Below are positions 9,782-20,284 of a stretch of DNA of 24,786 nucleotides, one piece after another. The stretch is from Liolophura sinensis (Eukaryota > Mollusca > Polyplacophora > Chitonida > Chitonidae), in contig NW_027018456.1 in assembly GCF_032854445.1 (NCBI RefSeq), forward strand, positions 1-24,786, written 5' to 3'. The notes beneath the pieces are model-generated. The model saw only the letters and a list, made by a program, of their open reading frames with translations, was not told where the DNA came from and made no database searches. Numbering within the stretch: the stretch's first letter is position 1; each line of letters opens with the position of its first letter. The position numbers were made by a program, and so were the translations under genes.

Positions 9782-9867
9782 GCCGATTTCAATTAGCAAA
9801 AGGACCAGGCAAAAATCCAAAAGTGGAAAAAATGTTCCAATGCTGCTGGTAAGAGGCTAATCCGACG

Positions 9868-10415
9868 TATTTTGTGACGAGAAATCGAATGGTGCAAACC
9901 GCGTTGCTCTCCGACCAATACTTTTGGCTGTAGCCACAATTGAATCATCATTTATGTCAAAATCACGTGCCCAGCAACGGCTATTACTCCATGGAAACCA
10001 AGGAAATTTCCAATTTTTCAACACCTGGAGATGCCTGACCCAATTGCGCATCTTTTGGCACCTTATTGATGTGGGTCAGTGTTCAATTGTACTTTTTACA
10101 GCAGACTGTATCAAGTACCTTGTGGTTTTTATATAAAAATGGTGTGGTTTTTCTACATGTAGATAAAGAGATTAAGTTTATCTTCGACTTAGAAGTAAGA
10201 CATTTGCTGGGTGAGTTAAATGGGCTTGGCCCAAAGATTTGACATCTTCTGGGCTACCGAAGGGCACATAACTTATAATCAAAAGTTGAATATAGTAATG
10301 ACCAGTCGCGATGGTACATAGTACATGTAGCCGATTTCATATAGCAAAAGGACCAGGCAGAAATCCAAAAGTAAAAAAAATGCTCCAATCGTGCTGGTAA
10401 GAGGCTAATCCGACG
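9868..10415 (+). repeat. Monomer 19 (548 bp, type A)
   Basis: TCCAAT, ACCTGG, GATGGTAC, AGTAAAAA, ATGCTCC and AATCGTGCTGG. Private changes are GGCTATTAC, TTTCATATAGC and GGCAGAAATCC. Confidence 0.95.
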
Positions 10416-10964
10416 TATTTTGTGACGAGAAATCGAATGGTGCAAACCGCGCTGCTTTCCGAACAAAACTTTTGGCTGTAGCCACAATTGAATCATCATT
10501 TATGTCAAAATCACGTGCCCAGCAACGGCTCTTACTCCATGGAAACCAAGGAAATTTGCAATTTTTCAACAGCTGGAGATGCCTGACCCAATTGCGCATC
10601 TTTTGGCACCTTATTGATGTGGGTCAGTGTTCAATTGTACTTTTTACAGCAGACTGTATCAAGTACCTTGTGGTTTTTATATAAAAATGGTGTGGTTTTT
10701 CTACATGTAGATAAAGAGATTAAGTTTATCTTCGACTTAGAAGTAAGACATTTGCTGGGTGAGTTAAATGGGCTTGGCCCAAATATTTGACATCTTCTGG
10801 GCTACCGAAGGGCACATAACTTATAATCAAAAGATGAATATAGTAATGACCAGTCGCGATTGTACATAGTACATGTAGCCGATTTCAATTAGCAAAAGGA
10901 CCAGGCAAATATCCAAAAGTGGAAAAAAATGCTCCAATGCTGCTGGTAAGAGGCTAATCCGACG
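10416..10964 (+). repeat. Monomer 20 (549 bp, type B)
   Basis: GCGCTGCTTTCC, CCGAACAAAAC, AGCTGG, AAATATTTGAC, AGATGAA and AAATATCC. One extra A in GGAAAAAAATG. The AAATATTT change breaks the AAGAT/ATCTT dyad present in the other units. Confidence 0.95.
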
Positions 10965-11513
10965 TATTTTGTGACGAGAAATCGAATGGTGCAAACCGCG
11001 TTGCTCTCCGAGCAATACTTTTGGCTGTAGCCACAATTGAATCATCAATTATGTCAAAATCACGTGCCCAGCAACGGCTCTTACTCCATGGAAACCAAGG
11101 AAATTTACAATTTTTCAACACCTGGAGATGCCTGGCCCAATTGCGCATCTTTTGGCACCTTATTGATGTGGGTCAGTGTTCAATTGTACTTTTTACAGCA
11201 GACTGTATCAAGTACCTTGTGGTTTTTTATATAAAAATGGTGTGGTTTTTCTACATGTAGATAAAGACATTGAGTTTATCTTCGACTTAGAAGTAAGACA
11301 TTTGCTGGGTGAGTTAAATGGGCTTGGCCCAAAGATTTGACATCTTCTGGGCTACCGAAGGGCACATAACTTATAATCAAAAGTTGAATATAGTAATGAC
11401 CAGTCGCGATTGTACATAGTACATGTAGCCGATTTCAATGAGCAAAAGGACCAGGCAAAAATCCAAAGGTGGAAAAAATGTTCCAATGCTGCTGGTAAGA
11501 GGCTAATCCGACG
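10965..11513 (+). repeat. Monomer 21 (549 bp, type C)
   Basis: Full type C set with AAAGGTGG. One extra T in GTGGTTTTTTATA. Confidence 0.95.
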
Positions 11514-12061
11514 TATTTTGTGACGAGAAATCGAATGGTGCAAACCGCGTTGCTCTCCGACCAATACTTTTGGCTGTAGCCACAATTGAATCATCATTTA
11601 TGTCAAAATCACGTGCCCAGCAACGGCTCTTACTCCATGGAAACCAAGGAAATTTGCAATTTTTCAACAGCTGGAGATGCCTGACCCAATTGCGCATCTT
11701 TTGGCACCTTATTGATGTGGGTCAGTGTTCAATTGTACTTTTTACAGCAGACTGTATCAAGTACCTTGTGGTTTTTATATAAAAATGGTGTGGTTTTTCT
11801 ACATGTAGATAAAGAGATTAAGTTTATCTTCGACTTAGAAGTAAGACATTTGCTGGGTGAGTTAAATGGGCTTGGCCCAAAGATTTGACATCTTCTGGGC
11901 TACCGAAGGGCACATAACTTATAATCAAAAGTTGAATATAGTAATGACCAGTCGCGATTGTACATAGTACATGTAGCCGATTTCAATTAGCAAAAGGACC
12001 AGGCAAAAATCCAAAAGTGGAAAAAATGTTCCAATGCTGCTGGTAAGAGGCTAATCCGATG
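11514..12061 (+). repeat. Monomer 22 (548 bp, type D)
   Basis: AGCTGG (not the CAAGAGCTGG of monomers 15 and 27), GTGG, GAGATTAAG and a CCGATG end. Confidence 0.95.
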
Positions 12062-12608
12062 TATTTTGTGACGAGAAATCGAATGGTGCAAACCGCGTTG
12101 CTCTCCGACCAATACTTTTGGCTGTAGCCACAATTGAATCATCATTTATGTCAAAATCACGTGCCCAGCAACGGCTCTTACTCCATGGAAACCAAGGAAA
12201 TTTGCAATTTTCAACAGCTGGAGATGCCTGACCCAATTGCGCATCTTTGGCACCTTATTGATGTGGGTCAGTGTTCAATTGTACTTTTTACAGCAGACTG
12301 TATCAAGTACCTTGTGGTTTTTATATAAAAATGGTGTGGTTTTTCTACATGTAGATAAAGAGATTAAGTTTATCTTCGACTTAGAAGTAAGACATTTGCT
12401 GGGTGAGTTAAATGGGCTTGGCCCAAAGATTTGACATCTTCTGGGCTACCGAAGGGCACATAACTTATAATCAAAAGTTGAATATAGTAATGACCAGTCG
12501 CGATTGTACATAGTACATGTAGCCGATTTCAATTAGCAAAAGGACCAGGCAAAAAATCCAAAAGTGGAAAAAATGTTCCAATGCTGCTGGTAAGAGGCTA
12601 ATCCGACG
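12062..12608 (+). repeat. Monomer 23 (547 bp, consensus with AGCTGG, indels)
   Basis: Consensus-like. One-base losses at GCAATTTTCAAC and CATCTTTGGC and a gain at GCAAAAAATCC, all in or next to homopolymer runs. Confidence 0.95.
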
Positions 12609-13160
12609 TATTTTGTGACGAGAAAATCGAATGGTGCAAACCCGCGTTGCTCTCCGACCAATACTTTTGGCTGTAGCCACAATTGAATCATCATTTATGT
12701 CAAAATCACGTGCCCAGCAACGGCTCTTACTCCATGGAAACCAAGGAAATTTGCAATTTTTCAACAGCTGGAGATGCCTGACCCAATTGCGCATCTTTTG
12801 GCACCTTATTGATGTGGGTCAGTGTTCAATTGTACTTTTTACAGCAGACTGTATCAAGTACCTTGTGGTTTTTATATAAAAAATGGTGTGGTTTTTCTAC
12901 ATGTAGATAAAGAGATTAAGTTTATCTTCGACTTAGAAGTAAGACATTTGCTGGGTGAGTTAAATGGGCTTGGCCCAAAGATTTGACATCTTCTGGGCTA
13001 CCGAAGGGCACATAACTTATAATCAAAAGTTGAATATAGTAATGACCAGTCGCGATGGTACATAGTACATGTAGCCGATTTCAATTAGCAAAAGGACCAG
13101 GCAAAAATCCAAAAGTAAAAAAAAATGCTCCAATCGTGCTGGTAAGAGGCTAATCCGACG
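12609..13160 (+). repeat. Monomer 24 (552 bp, type A, indels)
   Basis: AGCTGG, GATGGTAC, AGTAAAAA, ATGCTCC and AATCGTGCTGG. Four single-base gains: GAGAAAATCG, CAAACCCGCG, ATATAAAAAATGG and the A run after AGT. Confidence 0.95.
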
Positions 13161-13708
13161 TATTTTGTGACGAGAAATCGAATGGTGCAAACCGCGCTGC
13201 TCTCCGAACAAAACTTTTGGCTGTAGCCACAATTGAATCATCATTTATGTCAAAATCACGTGCCCAGCAACGGCTCTTACTCCATGGAAACCAAGGAAAT
13301 TTGCAATTTTTCAACAGCTGGAGATGCCTGACCCAATTGCGCATCTTTTGGCACCTTATTGATGTGGGTCAGTGTTCAATTGTACTTTTTACAGCAGACT
13401 GTATCAAGTACCTTGTGGTTTTTATATAAAAATGGTGTGGTTTTTCTACATGTAGATAAAGAGATTAAGTTTATCTTCGACTTAGAAGTAAGACATTTGC
13501 TGGGTGAGTTAAATGGGCTTGGCCCAAATATTTGACATCTTCTGGGCTACCGAAGGGCACATAACTTATAATCAAAAGATGAATATAGTAATGACCAGTC
13601 GCGATTGTACATAGTACATGTAGCCGATTTCAATTAGCAAAAGGACCAGGCAAATATCCAAAAGTGGAAAAAATGCTCCAATGCTGCTGGTAAGAGGCTA
13701 ATCCGACG
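13161..13708 (+). repeat. Monomer 25 (548 bp, type B)
   Basis: GCGCTGCTCTCC, CCGAACAAAAC, AGCTGG, AAATATTTGAC, AGATGAA, AAATATCC and ATGCTCC. It begins the run of 18 units of exactly 548 bp. Confidence 0.95.
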
Positions 13709-14256
13709 TATTTTGTGACGAGAAATCGAATGGTGCAAACCGCGTTGCTCTCCGAGCAATACTTTTGGCTGTAGCCACAATTGAATCATCAATTATGTCA
13801 AAATCACGTGCCCAGCAACGGCTCTTACTCCATGGAAACCAAGGAAATTTACAATTTTTCAACACCTGGAGATGCCTGGCCCAATTGCGCATCTTTTGGC
13901 ACCTTATTGATGTGGGTCAGTGTTCAATTGTACTTTTTACAGCAGACTGTATCAAGTACCTTGTGGTTTTTATATAAAAATGGTGTGGTTTTTCTACATG
14001 TAGATAAAGACATTGAGTTTATCTTCGACTTAGAAGTAAGACATTTGCTGGGTGAGTTAAATGGGCTTGGCCCAAAGATTTGACATCTTCTGGGCTACCG
14101 AAGGGCACATAACTTATAATCAAAAGTTGAATATAGTAATGACCAGTCGCGATTGTACATAGTACATGTAGCCGATTTCAATGAGCAAAAGGACCAGGCA
14201 AAAATCCAAAGGTGGAAAAAATGTTCCAATGCTGTTGGTAAGAGGCTAATCCGACG
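13709..14256 (+). repeat. Monomer 26 (548 bp, type C)
   Basis: Full type C set with AAAGGTGG and a private CTGTTGG near the end. It is the last type C unit in the window. Confidence 0.95.
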
Positions 14257-14804
14257 TATTTTGTGACGAGAAATCGAATGGTGCAAACCGCGTTGCTCTC
14301 CGACCAATACTTTTGGCTGTAGCCACAATTGAATCATCATTTATGTCAAAATCACGTGCCCAGCAACGGCTCTTACTCCATGGAAACCAAGGAAATTTGC
14401 AATTTTTCAAGAGCTGGAGATGCCTGACCCAATTGCGCATCTTTTGGCACCTTATTGATGTGGGTCAGTGTTCAATTGTACTTTTTACAGCAGACTGTAT
14501 CAAGTACCTTGTGGTTTTTATATAAAAATGGTGTGGTTTTTCTACATGTAGATAAAGAGATTAAGTTTATCTTCGACTTAGAAGTAAGACATTTGCTGGG
14601 TGAGTTAAATGGGCTTGGCCCAAAGATTTGACATCTTCTGGGCTACCGAAGGGCACATAACTTATAATCAAAAGTTGAATATAGTAATGACCAGTCGCGA
14701 TTGTACATAGTACATGTAGCCGATTTCAATTAGCAAAAGGACCAGGCAAAAATCCAAAAGTGGAAAAAATGTTCCAATGCTGCTGGTAAGAGGCTAATCC
14801 GATG
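14257..14804 (+). repeat. Monomer 27 (548 bp, type D with CAAGAGCTGG)
   Basis: Shares CAAGAGCTGG with monomer 15. GTGG, GAGATTAAG and a CCGATG end. Confidence 0.95.
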
Positions 14805-15352
14805 TATTTTGTGACGAGAAATCGAATGGTGCAAACCGCGTTGCTCTCCGACCAATACTTTTGGCTGTAGCCACAATTGAATCATCATTTATGTCAAAAT
14901 CACGTGCCCAGCAACGGCTCTTACTCCATGGAAACCAAGGAAATTTGCAATTTTTCAACAGCTGGAGATGCCTGACCCAATTGCGCATCTTTTGGCACCT
15001 TATTGATGTGGGTCAGTGTTCAATTGTACTTTTTACAGCAGACTGTATCAAGTACCTTGTGTTTTTTATATAAAAATGGTGTGGTTTTTCTACATGTAGA
15101 TAAAGACATTGAGTTTATCTTCGACTTAGAAGTAAGACATTTGCTGGGTGAGTTAAATGGGCTTGGCCCAAAGATTTGACATCTTCTGGGCTACCGAAGG
15201 GCACATAACTTATAATCAAAAGTTGAATATAGTAATGACCAGTCGCGATTGTACATAGTACATGTAGCCGATTTCAATTAGCAAAAGGACCAGGCAAAAA
15301 TCCAAAAGTGGAAAACATGTTCCAATGCTGCTGGTAAGAGGCTAATCCGACG
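14805..15352 (+). repeat. Monomer 28 (548 bp, type E ending CCGACG)
   Basis: AGCTGG, GTGTTTTT, GACATTGAG and GGAAAACATG. Unlike the other E units it ends CCGACG, although an F unit still follows. Confidence 0.95.
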
Positions 15353-15900
15353 TATTTTGTGACGAGAAGTCGAATGGTGCAAACCGCGTTACTCTCCGAC
15401 CAATACTTTTGGCTGTAGCCACAATTGAATCATCATTTATGTCAAAATCACGTGCCCAGCAACGGCTCTTACTCCATGGAAACCAAGGAAATTTGCAATT
15501 TTTCAACACCTGGAGATGCCTGACCCAATTGCGCATCTTTTGGCACCTTATTGATGTGGGTCAGTGTTCAATTGTACTTTTTACAGCAGACTGTATCAAG
15601 TACCTTGTGGTTTTTATATAAAAATGGTGTGGTTTTTCTACATGTAGATAAAGAGATTAAGTTTATCTTCGACTTAGAAGTAAGACATTTGCTGGGTGAG
15701 TTAAATGGGCTTGGCCCAAAGATTTGACATCTTCTGGGCTACCGAAGGGCACATAACTTATAATCAAAAGTTGAATATAGTAATGACCAGTCGCGATTGT
15801 ACATAGTACATGTAGCCGATTTCAATTAGCAAAAGGACCAGGCAAAAATCCAAAAGTGGAAAAAATGTTCCAATGCTGCTGGTAAGAGGCTAATCCGACG
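15353..15900 (+). repeat. Monomer 29 (548 bp, type F)
   Basis: AAGTCG and TTACTC, then ACCTGG, GTGG and GAGATTAAG, as in monomer 17. Confidence 0.95.
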
Positions 15901-16448
15901 TATTTTGTGACGAGAAATCGAATGGTGCAAACCGCGTTGCTCTCCGACCAATACTTTTGGCTGTAGCCACAATTGAATCATCATTTATGTCAAAATCACG
16001 TGCCCAGCAACGGCTCTTACTCCATGGAAACCAAGGAAATTTGCAATTTTTCAACAGCTGGAGATGCCTGACCCAATTGCGCATCTTTTGGCACCTTATT
16101 GATGTGGGTCAGTGTTCAATTGTACTTTTTACAGCAGACTGTATCAAGTACCTTGTGGTTTTTATATAAAAATGGTGTGGTTTTTCTACATGTAGATAAA
16201 GAGATTAAGTTTATCTTCGACTTAGAAGTAAGACATTTGCTGGGTGAGTTAAATGGGCTTGGCCCAAAGATTTGACATCTTCTGGGCTACCGAAGGGCAC
16301 ATAACTTATAATCAAAAGTTGAATATAGTAATGACCAGTCGCGATTGTACATAGTACATGTAGCCGATTTCAATTAGCAAAAGGACCAGGCAAAAATCCA
16401 AAAGTGGAAAAAATGTTCCAATGCTGCTGGTAAGAGGCTAATCCGACG
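15901..16448 (+). repeat. Monomer 30 (548 bp, consensus with AGCTGG)
   Basis: Consensus markers, with AGCTGG in place of ACCTGG. Confidence 0.95.
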
Positions 16449-16996
16449 TATTTTGTGACGAGAAATCGAATGGTGCAAACCGCGTTGCTCTCCGACCAAT
16501 ACTTTTGGCTGTAGCCACAATTGAATCATCATTTATGTCAAAATCACGTGCCCAGCAACGGCTCTTACTCCATGGAAACCAAGGAAATTTGCAATTTTTC
16601 AACACCTGGAGATGCCTGACCCAATTGCGCATCTTTTGGCACCTTATTGATGTGGGTCAGTGTTCAATTGTACTTTTTACAGCAGACTGTATCAAGTACC
16701 TTGTGGTTTTTATATAAAAATGGTGTGGTTTTTCTACATGTAGATAAAGAGATTAAGTTTATCTTCGACTTAGAAGTAAGACATTTGCTGGGTGAGTTAA
16801 ATGGGCTTGGCCCAAAGATTTGACATCTTCTGGGCTACCGAAGGGCACATAACTTATAATCAAAAGTTGAATATAGTAATGACCAGTCGCGATGGTACAT
16901 AGTACATGTAGCCGATTTCAATTAGCAAAAGGACCAGGCAAAAATCCAAAAGTGGAAAACATGTTCCAATGCTGCTGGTAAGAGGCTAATCTGACG
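16449..16996 (+). repeat. Monomer 31 (548 bp, consensus start, E end)
   Basis: ACCTGG, GTGG and GAGATTAAG, but GATGGTAC, GGAAAACATG and CTGACG at the 3' end. It is a chimera with type E at the end. Confidence 0.95.
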
Positions 16997-17544
16997 TATT
17001 TTGTGACGAGAAGTCGAATGGTGCAAACCGCGTTACTCTCCGACCAATACTTTTGGCTGTAGCCACAATTGAATCATCATTTATGTCAAAATCACGTGCC
17101 CAGCAACGGCTCTTACTCCATGGAAACCAAGGAAATTTGCAATTTTTCAACACCTGGAGATGCCTGACCCAATTGCGCATCTTTTGGCACCTTATTGATG
17201 TGGGTCAGTGTTCAATTGTACTTTTTACAGCAGACTGTATCAAGTACCTTGTGTTTTTTATATAAAAATGGTGTGGTTTTTCTACATGTAGATAAAGACA
17301 TTGAGTTTATCTTCGACTTAGAAGTAAGACATTTGCTGGGTGAGTTAAATGGGCTTGGCCCAAAGATTTGACATCTTCTGGGCTACCGAAGGGCACATAA
17401 CTTATAATCAAAAGTTGAATATAGTAATGACCAGTCGCGATTGTACATAGTACATGTAGCCGATTTCAATTAGCAAAAGGACCAGGCAAAAATCCAAAAG
17501 TGGAAAAAATGTTCCAATGCTGCTGGTAAGAGGCTAATCCGACG
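16997..17544 (+). repeat. Monomer 32 (548 bp, type F with GTGT/GACATTGAG)
   Basis: AAGTCG, TTACTC, ACCTGG, GTGTTTTT and GACATTGAG, the same version of F as monomer 6. It is the last unit with left-domain markers. Confidence 0.95.
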
Positions 17545-18092
17545 TATTTTGTGACGAGAAATCGAATGGTGCAAACCGCGTTGCTCTCCGACCAATACTT
17601 TTGGCTGTAGCCACAATTGAATCATCATTTATGTCAAAATCACGTGCCCAGCAACGGCTCTTACTCCATGGAAACCAAGGAAATTTGCAATTTTTCAACA
17701 CCTGGAGATGCCTGACCCAATTGCGCATCTTTTGGCACCTTATTGATGTGGGTCAGTGTTCAATTGTACTTTTTACAGCAGACTGTATCAAGTACCTTGT
17801 GGTTTTTATATAAAAATGGTGTGGTTTTTCTACATGTAGATAAAGAGATTAAGTTTATCTTCGACTTAGAAGTAAGACATTTGCTGGGTGAGTTAAATGG
17901 GCTTGGCCCAAAGATTTGACATCTTCTGGGCTACCGAAGGGCACATAACTTATAATCAAAAGTTGAATATAGTAATGACCAGTCGCGATTGTACATAGTA
18001 CATGTAGCCGATTTCAATTAGCAAAAGGACCAGGCAAAAATCCAAAAGTGGAAAAAATGTTCCAATGCTGCTGGTAAGAGGCTAATCCGACG
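17545..18092 (+). repeat. Monomer 33 (548 bp, consensus)
   Basis: Matches monomer 18 at all diagnostic sites. It sits between the two HOR domains. Confidence 0.95.
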
Positions 18093-18640
18093 TATTTTGT
18101 GACGAGAAATCGAATGGTGCAAACCGCGTTGCTCTCCGACCAATACTTTTGGCTGTAGCCACAATTGAATCATCATTTATGTCAAAATCACGTGCCCAGC
18201 AACGGCTCTTACTCCATGGAAACCAAGGAAATTTGCAATTTTTCAACACCTGGAGATGCCTGACCCAATTGCGCATCTTTTGGCACCTTATTGATGTGGG
18301 TCAGTGTTCAATTGTACTTTTTACAGCAGACTGTATCAAGTACCTTGTGTTTTTTATATAAAAATGGTGTGGTTTTTCTACATGTAGATAAAGACATTGA
18401 GTTTATCTTCGACTTAGAAGTAAGACATTTGCTGGGTGAGTTAAATGGGCTTGGCCCAAAGATTTGACGTCTTCTGGGCTACCGAAGGGCACATAACTTA
18501 TAATCAAAAGTTGAATATAGTAATGACCAGTCGCGATGGTACATAGTACATGTAGCCGATTTCAATTAGCAAAAGGACCAGGCAAAAATCCAAAAGTGGA
18601 AAAAATGTTCCAATGCTGCTGGTAAGAGGCTAATCCGACG
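18093..18640 (+). repeat. Monomer 34 (548 bp, type G)
   Basis: ACCTGG, GTGTTTTT, GACATTGAG, GACGTC and GATGGTAC. First G unit of the right domain. Confidence 0.95.
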
Positions 18641-19188
18641 TATTTTGTGACGAGAAATCGAATGGTGCAAACCGCGTTGCTCTCCGACCAATACTTTTGG
18701 CTGTAGCCACAATTGAATCATCATTTATGTCAAAATCACGTGCCCAGCAACGGCTCTTACTCCATGGAAACCAAGGAAATTTGCAATTTTTCAACACCTG
18801 GAGATGCCTGACCCAATTGCGCATCTTTTGGCACCTTATTGATGTGGGTCAGTGTTCAATTGTACTTTTTACAGCTGACTGTATCAAGTACCTTGTGTTT
18901 TTTATATAAAAATGGTGTGGTTTTTCTACATGTAGATAAAGAGATTAAGTTTATCTTCGACTTAGAAGTAAGACATTTGCTGGGTGAGTTAAATGGGCTT
19001 GGCCCAAAGATTTGACATCTTCTGGGCTACCGAAGGGCACATAACTTATAATCAAAAGTTGAATATAGTAATGACCAGTCGCGATTGTACAGAGTACATG
19101 TAGCCGATTTCAATTAGCAAAAGGACCAGGCAAAAATCCAAAAGTGGAAAAAATGTTCCAATGCTGCTGGTAAGAGGCTAATCTGACG
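18641..19188 (+). repeat. Monomer 35 (548 bp, type H)
   Basis: ACAGCTGACTG, GTGTTTTT with GAGATTAAG, and a CTGACG end. A private TACAGAGTAC breaks the TGTAC/GTACA dyad. Confidence 0.95.
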
Positions 19189-19736
19189 TATTTTGTGACG
19201 AGAAATCGAATGGTGCAAACCGCGTTGCTCTCCGACCAATACTTTTGGCTGTAGCCACAATTGAATCATCATTTATGTCAAAATCACGTGCCCAGCAACG
19301 GCTCTTACTCCATGGAAACCAAGGAAATTTGCAATTTTTCAACACCTGGAGATGCCTGACCCAATTGCGCATCTTTTGGCACCTTATTGATGTGGGTCAG
19401 TGTTCAATTGTACTTTTTACAGCAGACTGTATCAAGTACCTTGTGGTTTTTATATAAAAATGGTGTGGTTTTTCTACATGTAGATAAAGAGATTAAGTTT
19501 ATCTTCGACTTAGAAGTAAGACATTTGCTGGGTGAGTTAAATGGGCTTGGCCCAAAGATTTGACATCTTCTGGGCTACCGAAGGGCACATAACTTATAAT
19601 CAAAAGTTGAATATAGTAATGACCAGTCGCGATTGTACATAGTACATGTAGCCGATTTCAATTAGCAAAAGGACCAGGCAAAAATCCAAAAGTGGAAAAA
19701 ATGTTCCAATGCTGCTGGTAAGAGGCTAATCCGACG
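19189..19736 (+). repeat. Monomer 36 (548 bp, consensus)
   Basis: Matches monomer 18 at all diagnostic sites. Confidence 0.95.
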
Positions 19737-20284
19737 TATTTTGTGACGAGAAATCGAATGGTGCAAACCGCGTTGCTCTCCGACCAATACTTTTGGCTGT
19801 AGCCACAATTGAATCATCATTTATGTCAAAATCACGTGCCCAGCAACGGCTCTTACTCCATGGAAACCAAGGAAATTTGCAATTTTTCAACACCTGGAGA
19901 TGCCTGACCCAATTGCGCATCTTTTGGCACCTTATTGATGTGGGTCAGTGTTCAATTGTACTTTTTACAGCAGACTGTATCAAGTACCTTGTGGTTTTTA
20001 TATAAAAATGGTGTGGTTTTTCTACATGTAGATAAAGAGATTAAGTTTATCTTCGACTTAGAAGTAAGACATTTGCTGGGTGAGTTAAATGGGCTTGGCC
20101 CAAAGATTTGACATCTTCTGGGCTACCGAAGGGCACATAACTTATAATCAAAAGTTGAATATAGTAATGACCAGTCGCGATTGTACATAGTACATGTAGC
20201 CGATTTCAATTAGCAAAAGGACCAGGCAAAAATCCAAAAGTGGAAAAAATGTTCCAATGCTGCTGGTAAGAGGCTAATCCGACG
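19737..20284 (+). repeat. Monomer 37 (548 bp, consensus)
   Basis: Matches monomer 18 at all diagnostic sites and forms a consensus pair with monomer 36. Confidence 0.95.

Larger units (their letters stand above)
9320..9867 (+). repeat. Monomer 18 (548 bp, consensus; reference copy)
   Basis: It carries the commonest state at every diagnostic site: AAATCG, CCGACC, CATTTATG, TGCAAT, ACCTGG, GTGG, GAGATTAAG, GACATC, GATTGTAC, TTAGC, GGAAAAAATG and CCGACG. Monomers 33, 36, 37, 41 and 42 match it at all these sites. The motif entries below use this copy as the model. Confidence 0.95.
10416..13160 (+). repeat. HOR pentamer copy 1 (monomers 20-24), 2745 bp
   Basis: Monomers 20, 21, 22 and 24 carry the same marker sets as monomers 25, 26, 27 and 19 respectively, so types B, C and D recur with a five-monomer period (10416 to 13161). 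Monomer 20 has the rare CCGAACAAAAC and AAATATTT markers found again only in monomer 25. Monomer 23 is a consensus type, whereas its counterpart, monomer 28, is type E, so the period is only partly preserved. Confidence 0.75.
13161..15900 (+). repeat. HOR pentamer copy 2 (monomers 25-29), 2740 bp
   Basis: The order is B-C-D-E-F. The first three match monomers 20-22. Monomers 26-29 also match monomers 14-17 (7127-9319), twelve units away, including the rare CAAGAGCTGG shared only by monomers 15 and 27. This copy therefore looks like a junction between two earlier HOR forms, or a later descendant of both. Confidence 0.72.
1..17544 (+). repeat. Left HOR domain: variant series A-B-C-D-E-F
   Basis: Monomers here follow a recurring order of variants. 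A has GATGGTAC, AGTAAAAA and AATCGTGCTGG. B has CCGAACAAAAC, AAATATTT, AGATGAA and AAATATCC. C has CCGAGC, CATCAATTA, TACAAT, CCTGGCCC and CAATGAGC. D ends in CCGATG. E has GTGTTTTT, GACATTGAG, GGAAAACATG and usually CTGACG. F begins with AAGTCG and TTACTC. The series is seen more or less completely at monomers 1-6, 13-17 (B missing), 19-22 and 24-29, with consensus monomers between. B, C and D do not occur to the right of this domain. I infer this order from reading the variants, not from an alignment. Confidence 0.75.
18093..20284 (+). repeat. Right HOR domain, tetramer form G-H-consensus-consensus
   Basis: Monomer 34 (type G: GACGTC with GATGGTAC) is followed by monomer 35 (type H: ACAGCTGACTG with GTGTTTTT but GAGATTAAG), then two consensus monomers. 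The next two HOR copies have the same order but with an extra type I monomer after H. This is therefore a four-unit version, 2192 bp, that lost I or predates its insertion. Monomer 34 has ACCTGG where the later G monomers have AGCTGG. Confidence 0.75.
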
